The notes under the pieces were generated by a model. The model did not search any database. It was given only the letters and a program-made list of their open reading frames with translations, and had not been told where the DNA came from. Positions 35,295-43,904 of a DNA stretch of 64,000 nt are shown piece by piece. The DNA is from Candidatus Andeanibacterium colombiense (GTDB lineage: Bacteria > Pseudomonadota > Alphaproteobacteria > Sphingomonadales > Sphingomonadaceae). The translations under genes were made by a program, and so were the position numbers. How positions within the stretch are numbered: position 1 is the stretch's first letter; every line of letters starts with the position of its first letter. The stretch spans positions 2,170,001-2,234,000 of the forward strand of contig CP119316.1 of the NCBI GenBank assembly GCA_029202985.1. The letters are read 5' to 3'.

Positions 35295-35908
35295 GTGGGC
35301 GGCCGATCCTCCACGAATATGCGGCGAGCGGGAATTGCTACAAGATCCGCCTCACCGCCGCGCTACTCGGGCTGGAACTCGAACGGCGCGAATACGACAT
35401 ATTGAAGGGCGAGACGCGGACTGCGGAGTTCCTCGCCACGGTCAATTCCAATGGCCGCATCCCGGTGCTGCAGATCGGGAAGCGCTTCCTGCCCGAAAGC
35501 AACGCCGCCTGCTGCTATCTCGCCGATGGCAGCGCGCTGGTGCCGGAAGACCGGTTCGACCGCGCCGACATGCTGCGCTGGATGTTCTTCGAGCAGTATA
35601 ATCACGAACCCAATATCGCGACGCTGCGCTTCTGGTTCGGCTCGGTCGGCGAGGAGAATTTTTCCGAATTCCAACGGGCCGCGCTGCCGGTCAAGCGGGC
35701 GGCGGGTGAAGCGGCGCTGGCGTTGATGGACGAGCACCTCGCGCGGCAGGCGTGGTTTGCCGGCTCGGCGGTGTCGCTCGCCGATGTGGCGCTCTATCCC
35801 TATACCCATGTCGCGGCCGGGGGCGGCTTCGATCTCGCGCCCTATGAAAATGTCCGCAAATGGCTCGACCGGGTCGAAAATCTCCCGAATTATGTGACGA
35901 TGGGATGA
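35291..35908 (+). CDS. Glutathione S-transferase family protein
   Basis: A 205-residue protein with the thioredoxin-like N-terminal half (S-G-N-C-Y-K-I-R-L, with V-N-S-N-G-R-I-P-V-L and P-E-S-N-A), then an all-helical C-terminal half with V-S-L-A-D-V-A-L-Y-P-Y. The serine/asparagine pattern is that of beta- or related GSTs. The substrate is unknown. It starts with GTG overlapping the upstream stop. A hairpin and a short direct repeat lie between this gene and the next. Confidence 0.87.
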   Translation: MSGRPILHEYAASGNCYKIRLTAALLGLELERREYDILKGETRTAEFLATVNSNGRIPVLQIGKRFLPESNAACCYLADGSALVPEDRFDRADMLRWMFFEQYNHEPNIATLRFWFGSVGEENFSEFQRAALPVKRAAGEAALALMDEHLARQAWFAGSAVSLADVALYPYTHVAAGGGFDLAPYENVRKWLDRVENLPNYVTMG

Positions 35909-35948
35909 CGTAAAAAACGTCAACCGTCCCCGAACTGTCCCTGAACTG

Positions 35949-35975
35949 TGAGTCCCCTGTAACAAACAGGACTCA
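35949..35975. terminator. Hairpin downstream of GST gene
   Basis: TGAGTCC (35949-35955) and GGACTCA (35969-35975) form a perfect 7-bp stem. It is preceded by a direct repeat of about 11 bases (CGAACTGT / TGAACTGT). There is no T-run, so it may be a processing or Rho-linked hairpin. Confidence 0.35.
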
Positions 35976-36017
35976 TAGGGCCGTAGCCAGTAGAGGCAGT
36001 ATTCGAGGGCTGTGCCC

Positions 36018-36932
36018 ATGTTTGGCGAGCGCGACAATTCCGGCGACGACGGCCTGGCCGTTTCCGTGTTTCCGCAATTCGCGGTTCACGAGCCCGTGAC
36101 ACCCGAACCTTCGCAGGAGGGCCGGCGCAGGTTCCGCACGATCTGGATCTCCGACGTCCATCTCGGGACCAAGGGCTGCAATGCCGAACTGCTGATCGAC
36201 TTTCTCGACAATGTCGATTCGGAGACGATGTACCTGGTCGGCGACATCGTCGACGGCTGGCGGCTGAAGAAGAAGTTCTATTGGCCCGCCGCGCATAACG
36301 ACATCGTCTGGCGCATCCTCAAGCGCGCGAAGCGGGGCACCAGGATCGTCTATATCCCGGGCAACCACGACGAGATGTTCCGGCAGTTCACCGGCCTGAG
36401 CTTCGGCGGGGTCGAGATTCGCCGTGCGGCTTTCCACGACACGGCCGATGGCCGCCGGCTGATGGTGCTGCACGGCGACGAATTTGACGCGGTGATGCTC
36501 GCGCACCGCTGGCTCGCCTTCGTCGGCGACGCGGCCTACACCATGCTGATGGGCCTCAGCCGCTATGTGAACGCGGTACGTTCGCGCTTCGGCCTGCCTT
36601 ATTGGTCGCTCTCGAAAATGGCCAAGCACAAGGTCAAGAATGCGATCGAGTTCATCTCGCGCTACGAGGAAATAGTCGCCCGCGCGGCCGCCCAGCGCGG
36701 GGTCGACGGGGTCGTCTGCGGCCACATCCACACCGCCGAGTTCCGCATGTTCGACGGGATCGAATATTGGAACGACGGCGACTGGGTCGAAGGCTGCAAC
36801 GCGCTGGTCGAACATTTCGACGGCAGCATGGAGATCCTCCACTGGCCCGAGGAGATCGCGAAGCGGGAGGCCGAACGGGCCGCTCAGGCCGCTGGCGCAG
36901 AAACCGCCGAGAGAATTCCGGTAGCGGCCTGA
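36018..36932 (+). CDS. LpxH-like metallophosphoesterase
   Basis: A 304-residue calcineurin-like phosphoesterase. The metal motifs are in order: D-V-H-L-G (Asp46, His48), G-D-I-V-D-G-W (Asp76), G-N-H-D-E (Asn116, His117), L-H-G-D-E-F-D and G-H-I-H-T-A-E. It is of the type annotated as UDP-2,3-diacylglucosamine diphosphatase, which makes lipid X in lipid A synthesis. Sphingomonads generally use glycosphingolipids in place of LPS, so another lipid substrate is possible. The ATG at 36018 has GAGGG eight bases upstream; GTG at 36012 is in-frame. A GT4 gene follows after 11 bases. Confidence 0.85.
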   Translation: MFGERDNSGDDGLAVSVFPQFAVHEPVTPEPSQEGRRRFRTIWISDVHLGTKGCNAELLIDFLDNVDSETMYLVGDIVDGWRLKKKFYWPAAHNDIVWRILKRAKRGTRIVYIPGNHDEMFRQFTGLSFGGVEIRRAAFHDTADGRRLMVLHGDEFDAVMLAHRWLAFVGDAAYTMLMGLSRYVNAVRSRFGLPYWSLSKMAKHKVKNAIEFISRYEEIVARAAAQRGVDGVVCGHIHTAEFRMFDGIEYWNDGDWVEGCNALVEHFDGSMEILHWPEEIAKREAERAAQAAGAETAERIPVAA

Positions 36933-36943
36933 AGGAGTCGGCG

Positions 36944-37984
36944 ATGCGGATCGCGCTCATCACCGATGCCTGGTCGCCGCAGATCAACGGGGTCGTGCGG
37001 ACCCTGCTCGCGATCACCGGCCTGCTCGAGCGCTGGGACCATCAGGTGCTGGTGATCTCGCCCGATCAGTACCGCTCGGTGCCGTGCCCGTCCTATCCCG
37101 AAATCCGGCTGGCGCTGGCCGGTGGTCGTTCGGTCGGCACGCGAATCGCGGAGTTCGCGCCCGATGCGGTGCATATCGCGACCGAAGGACCCCTCGGGCT
37201 GGCGGCGCGGCGCCACTGCCTCAGGCGCGGCCTGCCGTTCACCACCGCCTACCACACCCAGTTCCCCGACTATGTCGCGCAGCGCACCGGCCTGCCGGCG
37301 GCATGGTTCTGGGCGTATATCGAATGGTTCCATCGGCCTTCGTCCGGAATCATGGTCGCGACCGAGAGCGTGCGAAGCGAATTGCGCTCCCACGGCCTTT
37401 CCCGGCTGCGCGAATGGAGTCGCGGGGTCGATCTGACCGCGTTCGGGCCGGGGATCGAGCCGCCCGATCTTTATTGGGACCTGCCGCGTCCGATCCAGCT
37501 GTATGTCGGGCGAGTCGCGGTCGAGAAGAATATCGAGGCGTTCCTGCGCGCGTCGCATCCCGGCTCCAAGGTGGTGGTCGGCGATGGGCCGGCGCTTGCG
37601 CGGCTGCGCGCGGAATTCCCCGAAGTGCATTTCGTCGGCCGGCAGGTCGGGGCCGAACTCGCCGCCTGTTACGCCGGGGCCGATGTATTCGTGTTCCCCA
37701 GCCGCACCGATACTTTCGGGCTGGTGATGATAGAGGCGCTTGCCTGCGGTACGCCGGTCGCCGCTTTTCCGGTCACCGGGCCGGTCGATATATTGACCGA
37801 AAGCTGCGGGGCGATGGACCCCGATCTCGACCGGGCGATCGCCAGGGCATTGACGCTCGACCGCGAGGCCTGCCTTGCCCACGGGCGCCGGTTCACCTGG
37901 GAAGCGAGCGCGCGGCAGTTCCTCGATGCGCTGGTCTGTCCGGCGCTGGAGCCGCAGCCCAAACAGCTGCGCAGGGCCGCCTAG
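36944..37984 (+). CDS. GT4 family glycosyltransferase
   Basis: A 346-residue glycosyltransferase of the GT4 (SqdX/MgtA-like) type. The N-terminal half has I-T-D-A-W-S-P-Q-I-N-G-V-V-R-T, and the C-terminal half has G-R-V-A-V-E-K-N-I and the E-x7-E-like region T-D-T-F-G-L-V-M-I-E-A-L-A-C-G-T-P-V-A. It likely transfers a sugar to a lipid or diacylglycerol-type acceptor. It is 11 bases downstream of the LpxH-like gene, with AAGGAG before its start, and probably shares that transcript. It ends before a strong terminator. Confidence 0.85.
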   Translation: MRIALITDAWSPQINGVVRTLLAITGLLERWDHQVLVISPDQYRSVPCPSYPEIRLALAGGRSVGTRIAEFAPDAVHIATEGPLGLAARRHCLRRGLPFTTAYHTQFPDYVAQRTGLPAAWFWAYIEWFHRPSSGIMVATESVRSELRSHGLSRLREWSRGVDLTAFGPGIEPPDLYWDLPRPIQLYVGRVAVEKNIEAFLRASHPGSKVVVGDGPALARLRAEFPEVHFVGRQVGAELAACYAGADVFVFPSRTDTFGLVMIEALACGTPVAAFPVTGPVDILTESCGAMDPDLDRAIARALTLDREACLAHGRRFTWEASARQFLDALVCPALEPQPKQLRRAA

Positions 37985-38046
37985 GGCGCGCCTGAGCCCG
38001 TTACGCTTGCCCAAGGCGCCCCGATGTCCTAAATAGGCTCCCACAC

Positions 38047-38078
38047 GGCCGCTCCGAAAGGGGCGGCCCTTCTATTTT
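38047..38078 (+). terminator. Intrinsic terminator after glycosyltransferase
   Basis: GGCCGCTCC and GGGGCGGCC pair (38047-38068) with a GAAA tetraloop, followed by CTTCTATTTT. The stem has one mismatch (T-G wobble). It separates the glycosyltransferase from the TrcR-type gene. Confidence 0.8.
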
Positions 38079-38119
38079 CAGGCCCGGCACCAGAGGTTTC
38101 TGGCGGGTGGAGAGAAACA

Positions 38120-38821
38120 ATGTCGCAGACCAAGCCGCTGATGCCGCATGCCACCGCTTCGTGGCTCGTTGACAATACCGCGCTGGGCTTCGAGCAGATC
38201 GCCGAATTCTGCGGCCTGCACATCCTCGAAGTGCAGGCGATGGCCGACGATCTGGCGAGCAGCAAATACACCGGCCGCGATCCGATCCACTCGGGCGAAC
38301 TGACCCATGAGGAAATCGAGCGCGGCCAGGCCAATCCGAACTACGTGCTGCGGATGCAGAAGGCGCCGGTGCAGGTCAGCCGCACCAAGGGTCCGCGCTA
38401 TACCCCGGTCTCGAAGCGCCAGGACAAGCCCGACGGCATCGCCTGGATCCTGCGCGCCCATCCGGAAATCTCGGATGCGCAGATCTCGAAGCTGATCGGC
38501 ACCACCCGCAACACGATCACCGCGCTGCGCGACCGCACCCACTGGAACATCTCGAACATTCAGCCGAAGGATCCGGTGACGCTCGGCCTGTGCTCGCAGC
38601 GCGAACTCGATGCGGTGGTCGCCAAGGCGGCCAAGAAGGCCGGGATCGACACCACTGCGGAAGCTGAGGCGGACACCACCGACGACCGGGCCGCGCTGAT
38701 CGAGGAACTCCGCGCCGAGCGCGATGCTTCGGTCAAGGCCGCTTCGGAAGCCGCGCAGGAAGCCGAGGCGGAAGCCTGGCTCGAAGCCAAGCGCGCCGCC
38801 GAGGCCGAAGGCCAGGCGTAA
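38120..38821 (+). CDS. DUF1013 family protein (TrcR-like cell-cycle regulator)
   Basis: A 233-residue protein starting MSQTKPLMPHATASWLVDN. The N-terminal DUF1013 domain contains the conserved motifs A-E-F-C-G-L-H and V-L-R-M-Q-K, with T-R-N-T-I-T-A-L-R-D-R-T-H near the middle (helix-turn-helix-like). The C-terminal third is a low-complexity Ala/Glu-rich coiled coil. In Caulobacter and relatives this family is called TrcR and is tied to cell-cycle transcription. It is monocistronic between two good terminators. Confidence 0.9.
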   Translation: MSQTKPLMPHATASWLVDNTALGFEQIAEFCGLHILEVQAMADDLASSKYTGRDPIHSGELTHEEIERGQANPNYVLRMQKAPVQVSRTKGPRYTPVSKRQDKPDGIAWILRAHPEISDAQISKLIGTTRNTITALRDRTHWNISNIQPKDPVTLGLCSQRELDAVVAKAAKKAGIDTTAEAEADTTDDRAALIEELRAERDASVKAASEAAQEAEAEAWLEAKRAAEAEGQA

Positions 38822-38866
38822 GCTATCCGGGCGGACGCTACGGCATCGCCCCGCTCAAGAAAAAGC

Positions 38867-38901
38867 GCCCTCGGACTCGGCGGTCCGGGGGCTTTTTCTT
38901 T
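38867..38901 (+). terminator. Intrinsic terminator after TrcR-like gene
   Basis: GCCCTCGGAC (38867-38876) pairs with GTCCGGGGGC (38883-38892) over a TCGGCG loop, with one wobble pair, followed by TTTTTCTTT. A run of A residues just upstream (38859-38864) could extend the stem or help the opposite strand. Confidence 0.85.
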
Positions 38902-38970
38902 GTCGCAACGCGCGCCCTGCCGCCAATATCCCGCTTGCCTAAAACCGGACCTTGAGCCAAACTCACTGAC

Positions 38971-40692
38971 ATGGATGTTAGTAAAGGCACCGCCGGGCCC
39001 GCTCCGCAGACCGCGGCGTTCCACCCCGCGCCGGAGCACTACAAGCATCCCTGCCCGTGGGAGCTCGCCCTTCCGCCGCTGACCATGCCCGGAATGCTTG
39101 CCGCCAGTGTCGCGCGCCATCCGGCGGCGCCGCTGGTCGAATTCATGGGCCGGTGGTTCTCCTACGCCGATATCCATGCCGAAGCCTGTGCCTTCGCCGC
39201 CGGGCTGCAGCGGCTCGGGATCGCGAAGGGCGACCGGGTCGGGCTGTTCCTGCCCAATGTCCCGATCTACGTCGCCGCCTATTACGGCGCGATGATCGCC
39301 GGGGCGACCGTGGTGAATTTCTCGCCGCTCTACACGGTCGAGGAACTGCGCGCGCAGGTCGAGGATTCGGGCACCCGCCTGCTGGTCACGCTCGATGTCC
39401 CGATGCTGCTTCCCTCCGCGACCAGCGTGCTCGACGGCTCCTCGCTCGAATTGCTGGTGGTCGGCCGGCTGGCGGAGATGCTGCCGCCGCTCAAGGGCCT
39501 CGCGCTGCAGCTGTTCGGCCGCAAGCAACTTACTCCGCTGCCGAAACGGGCCGATCTCCATCCGTGGCGGACGCTGCTGGCGCCTGGCGCGCCCGCGCCG
39601 GTCGCGCTCGATCCGGAGCACGATCTCGCGCTGCTGCAATATTCGGGCGGCACCACCGGGCCGCCGAAGGGCGCGATGCTGACCCACCAGAACCTTACCG
39701 CCAATGCGCGGCAGGTCGATGCGGTCGATCCGTTCCGTGTGCAGCCGGACGTGATCATGGGCGTGCTGCCGCTGTTCCACGTCTTCGCGAATACCTGCGT
39801 GCTCAACCGTACGGTCCAGAAAGGCGGCTGCCTCGCTATGCTGCCGCGCTGGGATGCGGACCAGGCGCTGAAGACTCTCGAGCGGGTCCGCGCCTCCGCT
39901 TTCCCGGGCGTCCCGACGATGTATCAGGCTTTGCTCGACCATCCGCGGCTGGCGAAAACCGATTTCTCCAGCCTGCTGGTCTGCATCTCGGGCGGCGCGC
40001 CGCTGCAGGGCCCGCTCCACGAGCGCTTCGAAGACGCGACTCATGCGCGGCTGGTCGAAGGCTACGGGCTGACCGAATGTTCGGGGGTTGTCTCGACCAA
40101 TCCCTACCAGGCCGAAAACCGGATCGGCACGATCGGCCAGCAATTGCCCGAGACACTGATCCGCCTGCTAGACAAGGACGATCCGCTGAAAGACGCGCCT
40201 CCGGGCGAACCGGGCGAGCTGGCGATCCAGGGGCCGCAGGTGATGCAGGGTTACTGGAACCGGCCCGATGCGGCCGCCAGCGCCTTCATCGAACGCGAGG
40301 ACGGGCGCTGGCTGCGCACCGGCGACGTCGCGACGCTGGACGAAGACGGCTACATCTCGATCGTCGACCGGATCAAGGACATGATCACCGTGGGCGGGTT
40401 CAAGGTGTTCCCGAGCCAGGTCGAGGAGGTGCTGCTGCGCCATCCTTCCGTCAAGGAAGTGCTCGTGATCGGTGTGCCCGACGCATATCATGGCGAACTG
40501 CCGGCCGCCTTCGTCACGCTGAACGAGGATGCGCCGAAGACCGACGCCGAGACACTGCTCAAATGGGCCAATGCCCATCTCGGCAAGCATGAGCGGCTGA
40601 AGAGCGTCGAAATCCGCCCCTGGCTGCCGAAGACCACGATCGGCAAGCTCGACCGCAAGGCGCTGCGGGCCGAGGTGCTGGGGGCGCACTAG
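38971..40692 (+). CDS. Long-chain acyl-CoA ligase (AMP-binding)
   Basis: A 573-residue adenylate-forming enzyme. The P-loop-like motif Y-S-G-G-T-T-G-P-P-K-G-A is near residues 227-238. A7/A8-type motifs (G-Y-G-L-T-E-C, D-G-R-W-L-R-T-G-D, V-D-R-I-K-D-M-I) follow, and the catalytic lysine lies in P-K-T-T-I-G-K-L-D-R-K near the end. It activates fatty (or dicarboxylic) acids to acyl-CoA. The N terminus is about 40 residues longer than the core. It ends 87 bases before the convergent bactofilin gene, with a hairpin between them. Confidence 0.92.
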   Translation: MDVSKGTAGPAPQTAAFHPAPEHYKHPCPWELALPPLTMPGMLAASVARHPAAPLVEFMGRWFSYADIHAEACAFAAGLQRLGIAKGDRVGLFLPNVPIYVAAYYGAMIAGATVVNFSPLYTVEELRAQVEDSGTRLLVTLDVPMLLPSATSVLDGSSLELLVVGRLAEMLPPLKGLALQLFGRKQLTPLPKRADLHPWRTLLAPGAPAPVALDPEHDLALLQYSGGTTGPPKGAMLTHQNLTANARQVDAVDPFRVQPDVIMGVLPLFHVFANTCVLNRTVQKGGCLAMLPRWDADQALKTLERVRASAFPGVPTMYQALLDHPRLAKTDFSSLLVCISGGAPLQGPLHERFEDATHARLVEGYGLTECSGVVSTNPYQAENRIGTIGQQLPETLIRLLDKDDPLKDAPPGEPGELAIQGPQVMQGYWNRPDAAASAFIEREDGRWLRTGDVATLDEDGYISIVDRIKDMITVGGFKVFPSQVEEVLLRHPSVKEVLVIGVPDAYHGELPAAFVTLNEDAPKTDAETLLKWANAHLGKHERLKSVEIRPWLPKTTIGKLDRKALRAEVLGAH

Positions 40693-40743
40693 AACCGTGC
40701 TCCCGCGAGAGCAGGAGCCTAGGGCCGCCATGCTCTATTGGGG

Positions 40744-40772
40744 CCGTGTTCCTGCTTTCGCAGGGAACACGG
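40744..40772. repeat. REP-like hairpin between convergent genes
   Basis: CCGTGTTCC (40744-40752) and GGAACACGG (40764-40772) form a perfect 9-bp stem around a TGCTTTCGCAG loop. A related, more divergent hairpin (CTCCCGCGAGAGCAGGAG) lies about 35 bases upstream. The CTGCxxxCGCAG core is shared with the hairpins near 27.4 kb. It may also act as a terminator for the acyl-CoA ligase gene. Confidence 0.55.
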
Positions 40773-40778
40773 AAGGGT

Positions 40779-41246
40779 TCAGCTCGCGAGCGTCAGCTTG
40801 GGCTCGTCGTCACCTGCGCCGGCCACGACCGGAGCCCTGGCTTCGGCCGCCTTGCCCGGCTCGCGGTGCGAGAAGCGCCCGTCGACCTGCGCGCCCTGCT
40901 CGATGGTCAGCGTGTCGTAATGAACGTCGCCTTCGACCCGGGCGCTGCGCAGGATCACCAGTTCGCGGGCGCGGATCGATCCGGTCACCCGGCCCGAAAG
41001 ACGTGCGACCTCGGCTTCGATCGAGCCTTCGATCATGCTCGATTCGCCCTGCACCAGCGAAGCGCAATGAATGTCGCCCTCGACCCGGCCATCCACATGA
41101 AGGTCTGCGGATGCGGTCACGTCGCCCTTGATGATGACGTCGGCGCCGATGACGGAGAAAGTGGAATTGCCTGCCATGGTCGTCCTGCCTTGCGGTTTAG
41201 CTGCGATGGGGAATTGCGGCGGTTCGGGGGGTTTTCTCGAGAACAT
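40779..41246 (-). CDS. Bactofilin
   Basis: A 155-residue polymer-forming cytoskeletal protein. The bactofilin domain (F-S-V-I-G-A-D-V-x-I-K-G-D-V, then repeated V-x-G-x-V/I-x-G-D-I/V) is a right-handed beta-helix that forms non-polar filaments at the inner membrane. Flanking tails are Pro/Ala-rich. The ATG at 41246 is chosen because GGAGG precedes it; an ATG at 41177 (MAGNSTFSVIG) is the alternative. With the longer start it overlaps the upstream M23 peptidase by 50 bases. Such bactofilin-peptidase pairs position cell-wall synthesis. Confidence 0.9.
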   Translation of the reverse strand: MFSRKPPEPPQFPIAAKPQGRTTMAGNSTFSVIGADVIIKGDVTASADLHVDGRVEGDIHCASLVQGESSMIEGSIEAEVARLSGRVTGSIRARELVILRSARVEGDVHYDTLTIEQGAQVDGRFSHREPGKAAEARAPVVAGAGDDEPKLTLAS

Positions 41247-42354
41247 GGGAGGCGGCCTCCAGGAAAGGACGCGGGTTGACCGCGCGGTCGTTGATGCGCA
41301 CTTCGAAATGGAGATGCGGCCCCGTCGAACGGCCGGTGCTGCCAATCGCGCCGATCAGGTCGCCGGCGGCGACCTCGGTCCCGATCCTGGCATGGAACGC
41401 GGACATATGGGCATAGCGGGTCATCAATCCGTTGCTGTGGTCGATCTCGACCACATTGCCATAGCCGCTGCGCTGGCCGACGAAACTGACCCGGCCCTTG
41501 GCCGCGGCATGGATCGGGGCGCCGTAGCCGGCGCGGAAATCGAGCCCGGCGTGCATCGCGCCGCGGCCGGTAAACGGATCGGCACGGTAGCCGAAGCCCG
41601 ACGAGATCGACCAGTCGGCCGCCGGCAGCACCTGCGGCAGGCTCTCGAGCATATCCTCGAGCGATTCCATCCGGGCAACGCTGAGGCCCATTTTCTCGAA
41701 GCGCGGGTCGATCGAGCCGCGCCCGGTCGACAGCAGTTCGAGCGGGCCGCCCTGCGCCGAGCGGGACGAGCGCAGCATCGCGTTGGCATCGAGCCCGAGC
41801 TTCCGCAGCGCGCTCGATGCCTGGGCGGAGCGGAGGTTGGCGAAGCGGGTGATCTTTTCGACATAGGCCAACTGGCGCGCTTCGATCTGAACCAGCGCGG
41901 CGGCGCCCGGGACGGCCATGCTGACCTTGCTGACGGTCTTTGCGGCTTCCTGTGCGGATTTGGAATCGTGCGTCGCGGCCTTTTCGATCGCCGGAATGTC
42001 GGCCAGCCCGGCGCTGGTCTTGTCCAGGAAGTCTTGCCGGGCCTTCAGGTCCTGCACCACGCCGTTGATGTTGTCGCGATACTTCTGGACCCGGCTCTCG
42101 GACTTTTCGACCGCGGCTTCCCGCTCGATCAGGTCGATGCGGTCGTAGCGCGAAAGCAGCTGGCTGATCGCGACGGTCAGCATGGTCACTACCCAGAATA
42201 GCAGCACGCCGGCCACCGCCGCGGCGCCGATCATCTGGATGCGCGCAGAAACCTTGATGAAGCGCACCTGGCCCTGCGATCGCATGAAAAATTCGCGATC
42301 CGGAAACCAGGCATGCAGCTGGTTACGCAACTTTGCGGTATCCGCTTTGAACAC
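41197..42354 (-). CDS. M23 family peptidase paired with bactofilin
   Basis: A 385-residue membrane-anchored peptidase. A single membrane segment spans about residues 41-62. A coiled-coil region follows (about 70-110), then a LytM domain with complete zinc ligands: M-H-A-G-L-D-F, R-Y-A-H-M and G-P-H-L-H-F-E. It starts with GTG and the N terminus W-F-P-D-R-E-F-F-M-R-S is conserved in this family. It overlaps bactofilin downstream and so probably acts where bactofilin filaments are. It is divergent from proA with a 236-base spacer. Confidence 0.9.
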   Translation of the reverse strand: MFKADTAKLRNQLHAWFPDREFFMRSQGQVRFIKVSARIQMIGAAAVAGVLLFWVVTMLTVAISQLLSRYDRIDLIEREAAVEKSESRVQKYRDNINGVVQDLKARQDFLDKTSAGLADIPAIEKAATHDSKSAQEAAKTVSKVSMAVPGAAALVQIEARQLAYVEKITRFANLRSAQASSALRKLGLDANAMLRSSRSAQGGPLELLSTGRGSIDPRFEKMGLSVARMESLEDMLESLPQVLPAADWSISSGFGYRADPFTGRGAMHAGLDFRAGYGAPIHAAAKGRVSFVGQRSGYGNVVEIDHSNGLMTRYAHMSAFHARIGTEVAAGDLIGAIGSTGRSTGPHLHFEVRINDRAVNPRPFLEAASHVLEKTPRTAAIPHRS

Positions 42355-42355
42355 T

Positions 42356-42470
42356 GTGAAACGACCCCGATCGTATTTTCAGAGTCTGCTTAAGAGGAAT
42401 CGAAGACAGGTCCACCACGGCCCCTGTACGACCCGCCAGGGTGGTGGAGTCGCGCGATGAATCGTTTCAC
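42356..42470. repeat. Symmetric palindromic structure in the M23-proA spacer
   Basis: A 9-bp inverted repeat, GTGAAACGA (42356-42364) and TCGTTTCAC (42462-42470), flanks a second strong hairpin, TCCACCAC (42411-42418) and GTGGTGGA (42441-42448), which has an inner CCTG/CAGG pair. The layout could form a cruciform or be a paired operator for the divergent genes. Function unknown. Confidence 0.4.
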
Positions 42471-42590
42471 CGCATAACAATTCAATCGGCGCGCGCGGAG
42501 ACAGCCAACCGGCCAGGGGGCGATTGGTTCCAAATCATGCGCCGAATCGATTCGGTGACAGGCGTGAACGCTGGTGATAGGTGCGCGTCC

Positions 42591-43865
42591 ATGGCGACGA
42601 AGCTCACCCCGGACCTCGAAATAACGACCCTGGTCGAAGACCTCGCACGCGCCGGCCGCGCGGCCCAGCGGGTGCTTGCACGCAAGACCGATGCGGAGAA
42701 ATCCGCCGCGCTCAGGCTCGCCGCCACGGCGCTGCGCGAAGCCGCCGAGACAATCCTGTCTGCCAATGCGCGCGACCTTGCCGCCGGCGAAGCGAACGGG
42801 CTGACCGCCGCGCTGCTCGACCGGCTGCGGCTCGATCCGGCGCGGCTCGAAGGGATCGCCGCGGCGGTCGAGGCGGTCGCGGATCTGCCCGATCCGGTCG
42901 GCGAAGTGATCGACAGCGCGGTGCGGCCCAATGGGCTCGCGCTCAGCCGGGTGCGCATTCCGATCGGGCTGATCGGGATCATCTACGAAAGCCGCCCCAA
43001 CGTGACCGCGGACGCCGCGGCGCTGTGCGTGCGCGCCGGCAATGCGGCGCTGCTGCGCGGGGGGAGCGAGGCGGTCAATTCGAACCGCGCGATCCACGCG
43101 GCGCTGGCGAAGGGGCTGGCCAAGGGCGGAATTCCGGCCGAAGCGGTCCAGCTGTTGCCGACGCAGGACCGCGCGGCGGTCGGCGCGATGCTCAAGGCGG
43201 CCGGCCTGATCGACATGATCGTGCCGCGCGGGGGCAAGAGCCTGGTCGAACGGGTCCAGAACGACGCGCGCGTGCCGGTGCTCGCGCATCTCGACGGCAT
43301 CTGCCACACCTATGTCCATTCCGGCGCCACGCCGGAGATGGCGCGCGACATCGCGCTCAATGCGAAAATGCGCCGCACCGGGATCTGCGGGGCGATGGAA
43401 ACCTTGCTGCTCGACGCGCAATTCGCGGACGGTGCGGCGGTGGTCGGCGCGCTGATCGATGCCGGCTGCGCATTGCGCGGCGACGGCCGGGCGCGCTCGC
43501 TCGATCCCCGCATCGGGATCGCCAGCGCCAACGACTGGGACACCGAATATCTCGACGCCGAACTGTCGGTCGCGGTGGTCGACGGGCTCGACGCGGCGCT
43601 CGACCATATCGCACGCCATTCCTCGCACCACACCGACGCGATCGTCACCGAAGACGCAGCGGTGGCCGAACGCTTCCTCGCCGAAGTCGATAGCGCGATC
43701 GTGATGTGGAACGCCTCGACCCAGTTCGCCGACGGCGGCGAATTCGGCCTCGGCGCCGAGATCGGCATCGCCACCGGGCGGCTCCACGCCCGCGGCCCGG
43801 TCGCGCTCGAAGGGTTGACGACCTACAAGTGGGTCGCGCGCGGAACGGGCCAGTTGCGTCCCTGA
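42591..43865 (+). CDS. proA: Gamma-glutamyl phosphate reductase
   Basis: A 424-residue aldehyde-dehydrogenase-fold enzyme of proline synthesis. It reduces gamma-glutamyl phosphate to glutamate semialdehyde. Signature blocks are I-Y-E-S-R-P-N-V-T-A-D, V-P-R-G-G-K-S-L and the catalytic-cysteine region T-G-I-C-G-A-M-E-T. The C-terminal part has A-S-T-Q-F-A-D-G-G-E-F-G-L-G-A-E-I-G. The ATG at 42591 gives the usual family start; a longer frame upstream is unlikely. No proB is seen in the window. Confidence 0.95.
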   Translation: MATKLTPDLEITTLVEDLARAGRAAQRVLARKTDAEKSAALRLAATALREAAETILSANARDLAAGEANGLTAALLDRLRLDPARLEGIAAAVEAVADLPDPVGEVIDSAVRPNGLALSRVRIPIGLIGIIYESRPNVTADAAALCVRAGNAALLRGGSEAVNSNRAIHAALAKGLAKGGIPAEAVQLLPTQDRAAVGAMLKAAGLIDMIVPRGGKSLVERVQNDARVPVLAHLDGICHTYVHSGATPEMARDIALNAKMRRTGICGAMETLLLDAQFADGAAVVGALIDAGCALRGDGRARSLDPRIGIASANDWDTEYLDAELSVAVVDGLDAALDHIARHSSHHTDAIVTEDAAVAERFLAEVDSAIVMWNASTQFADGGEFGLGAEIGIATGRLHARGPVALEGLTTYKWVARGTGQLRP

Positions 43866-43904
43866 CCGCCCGCTCCTACCCACGGCGGTAAAGGGAAGAG
43901 CATC

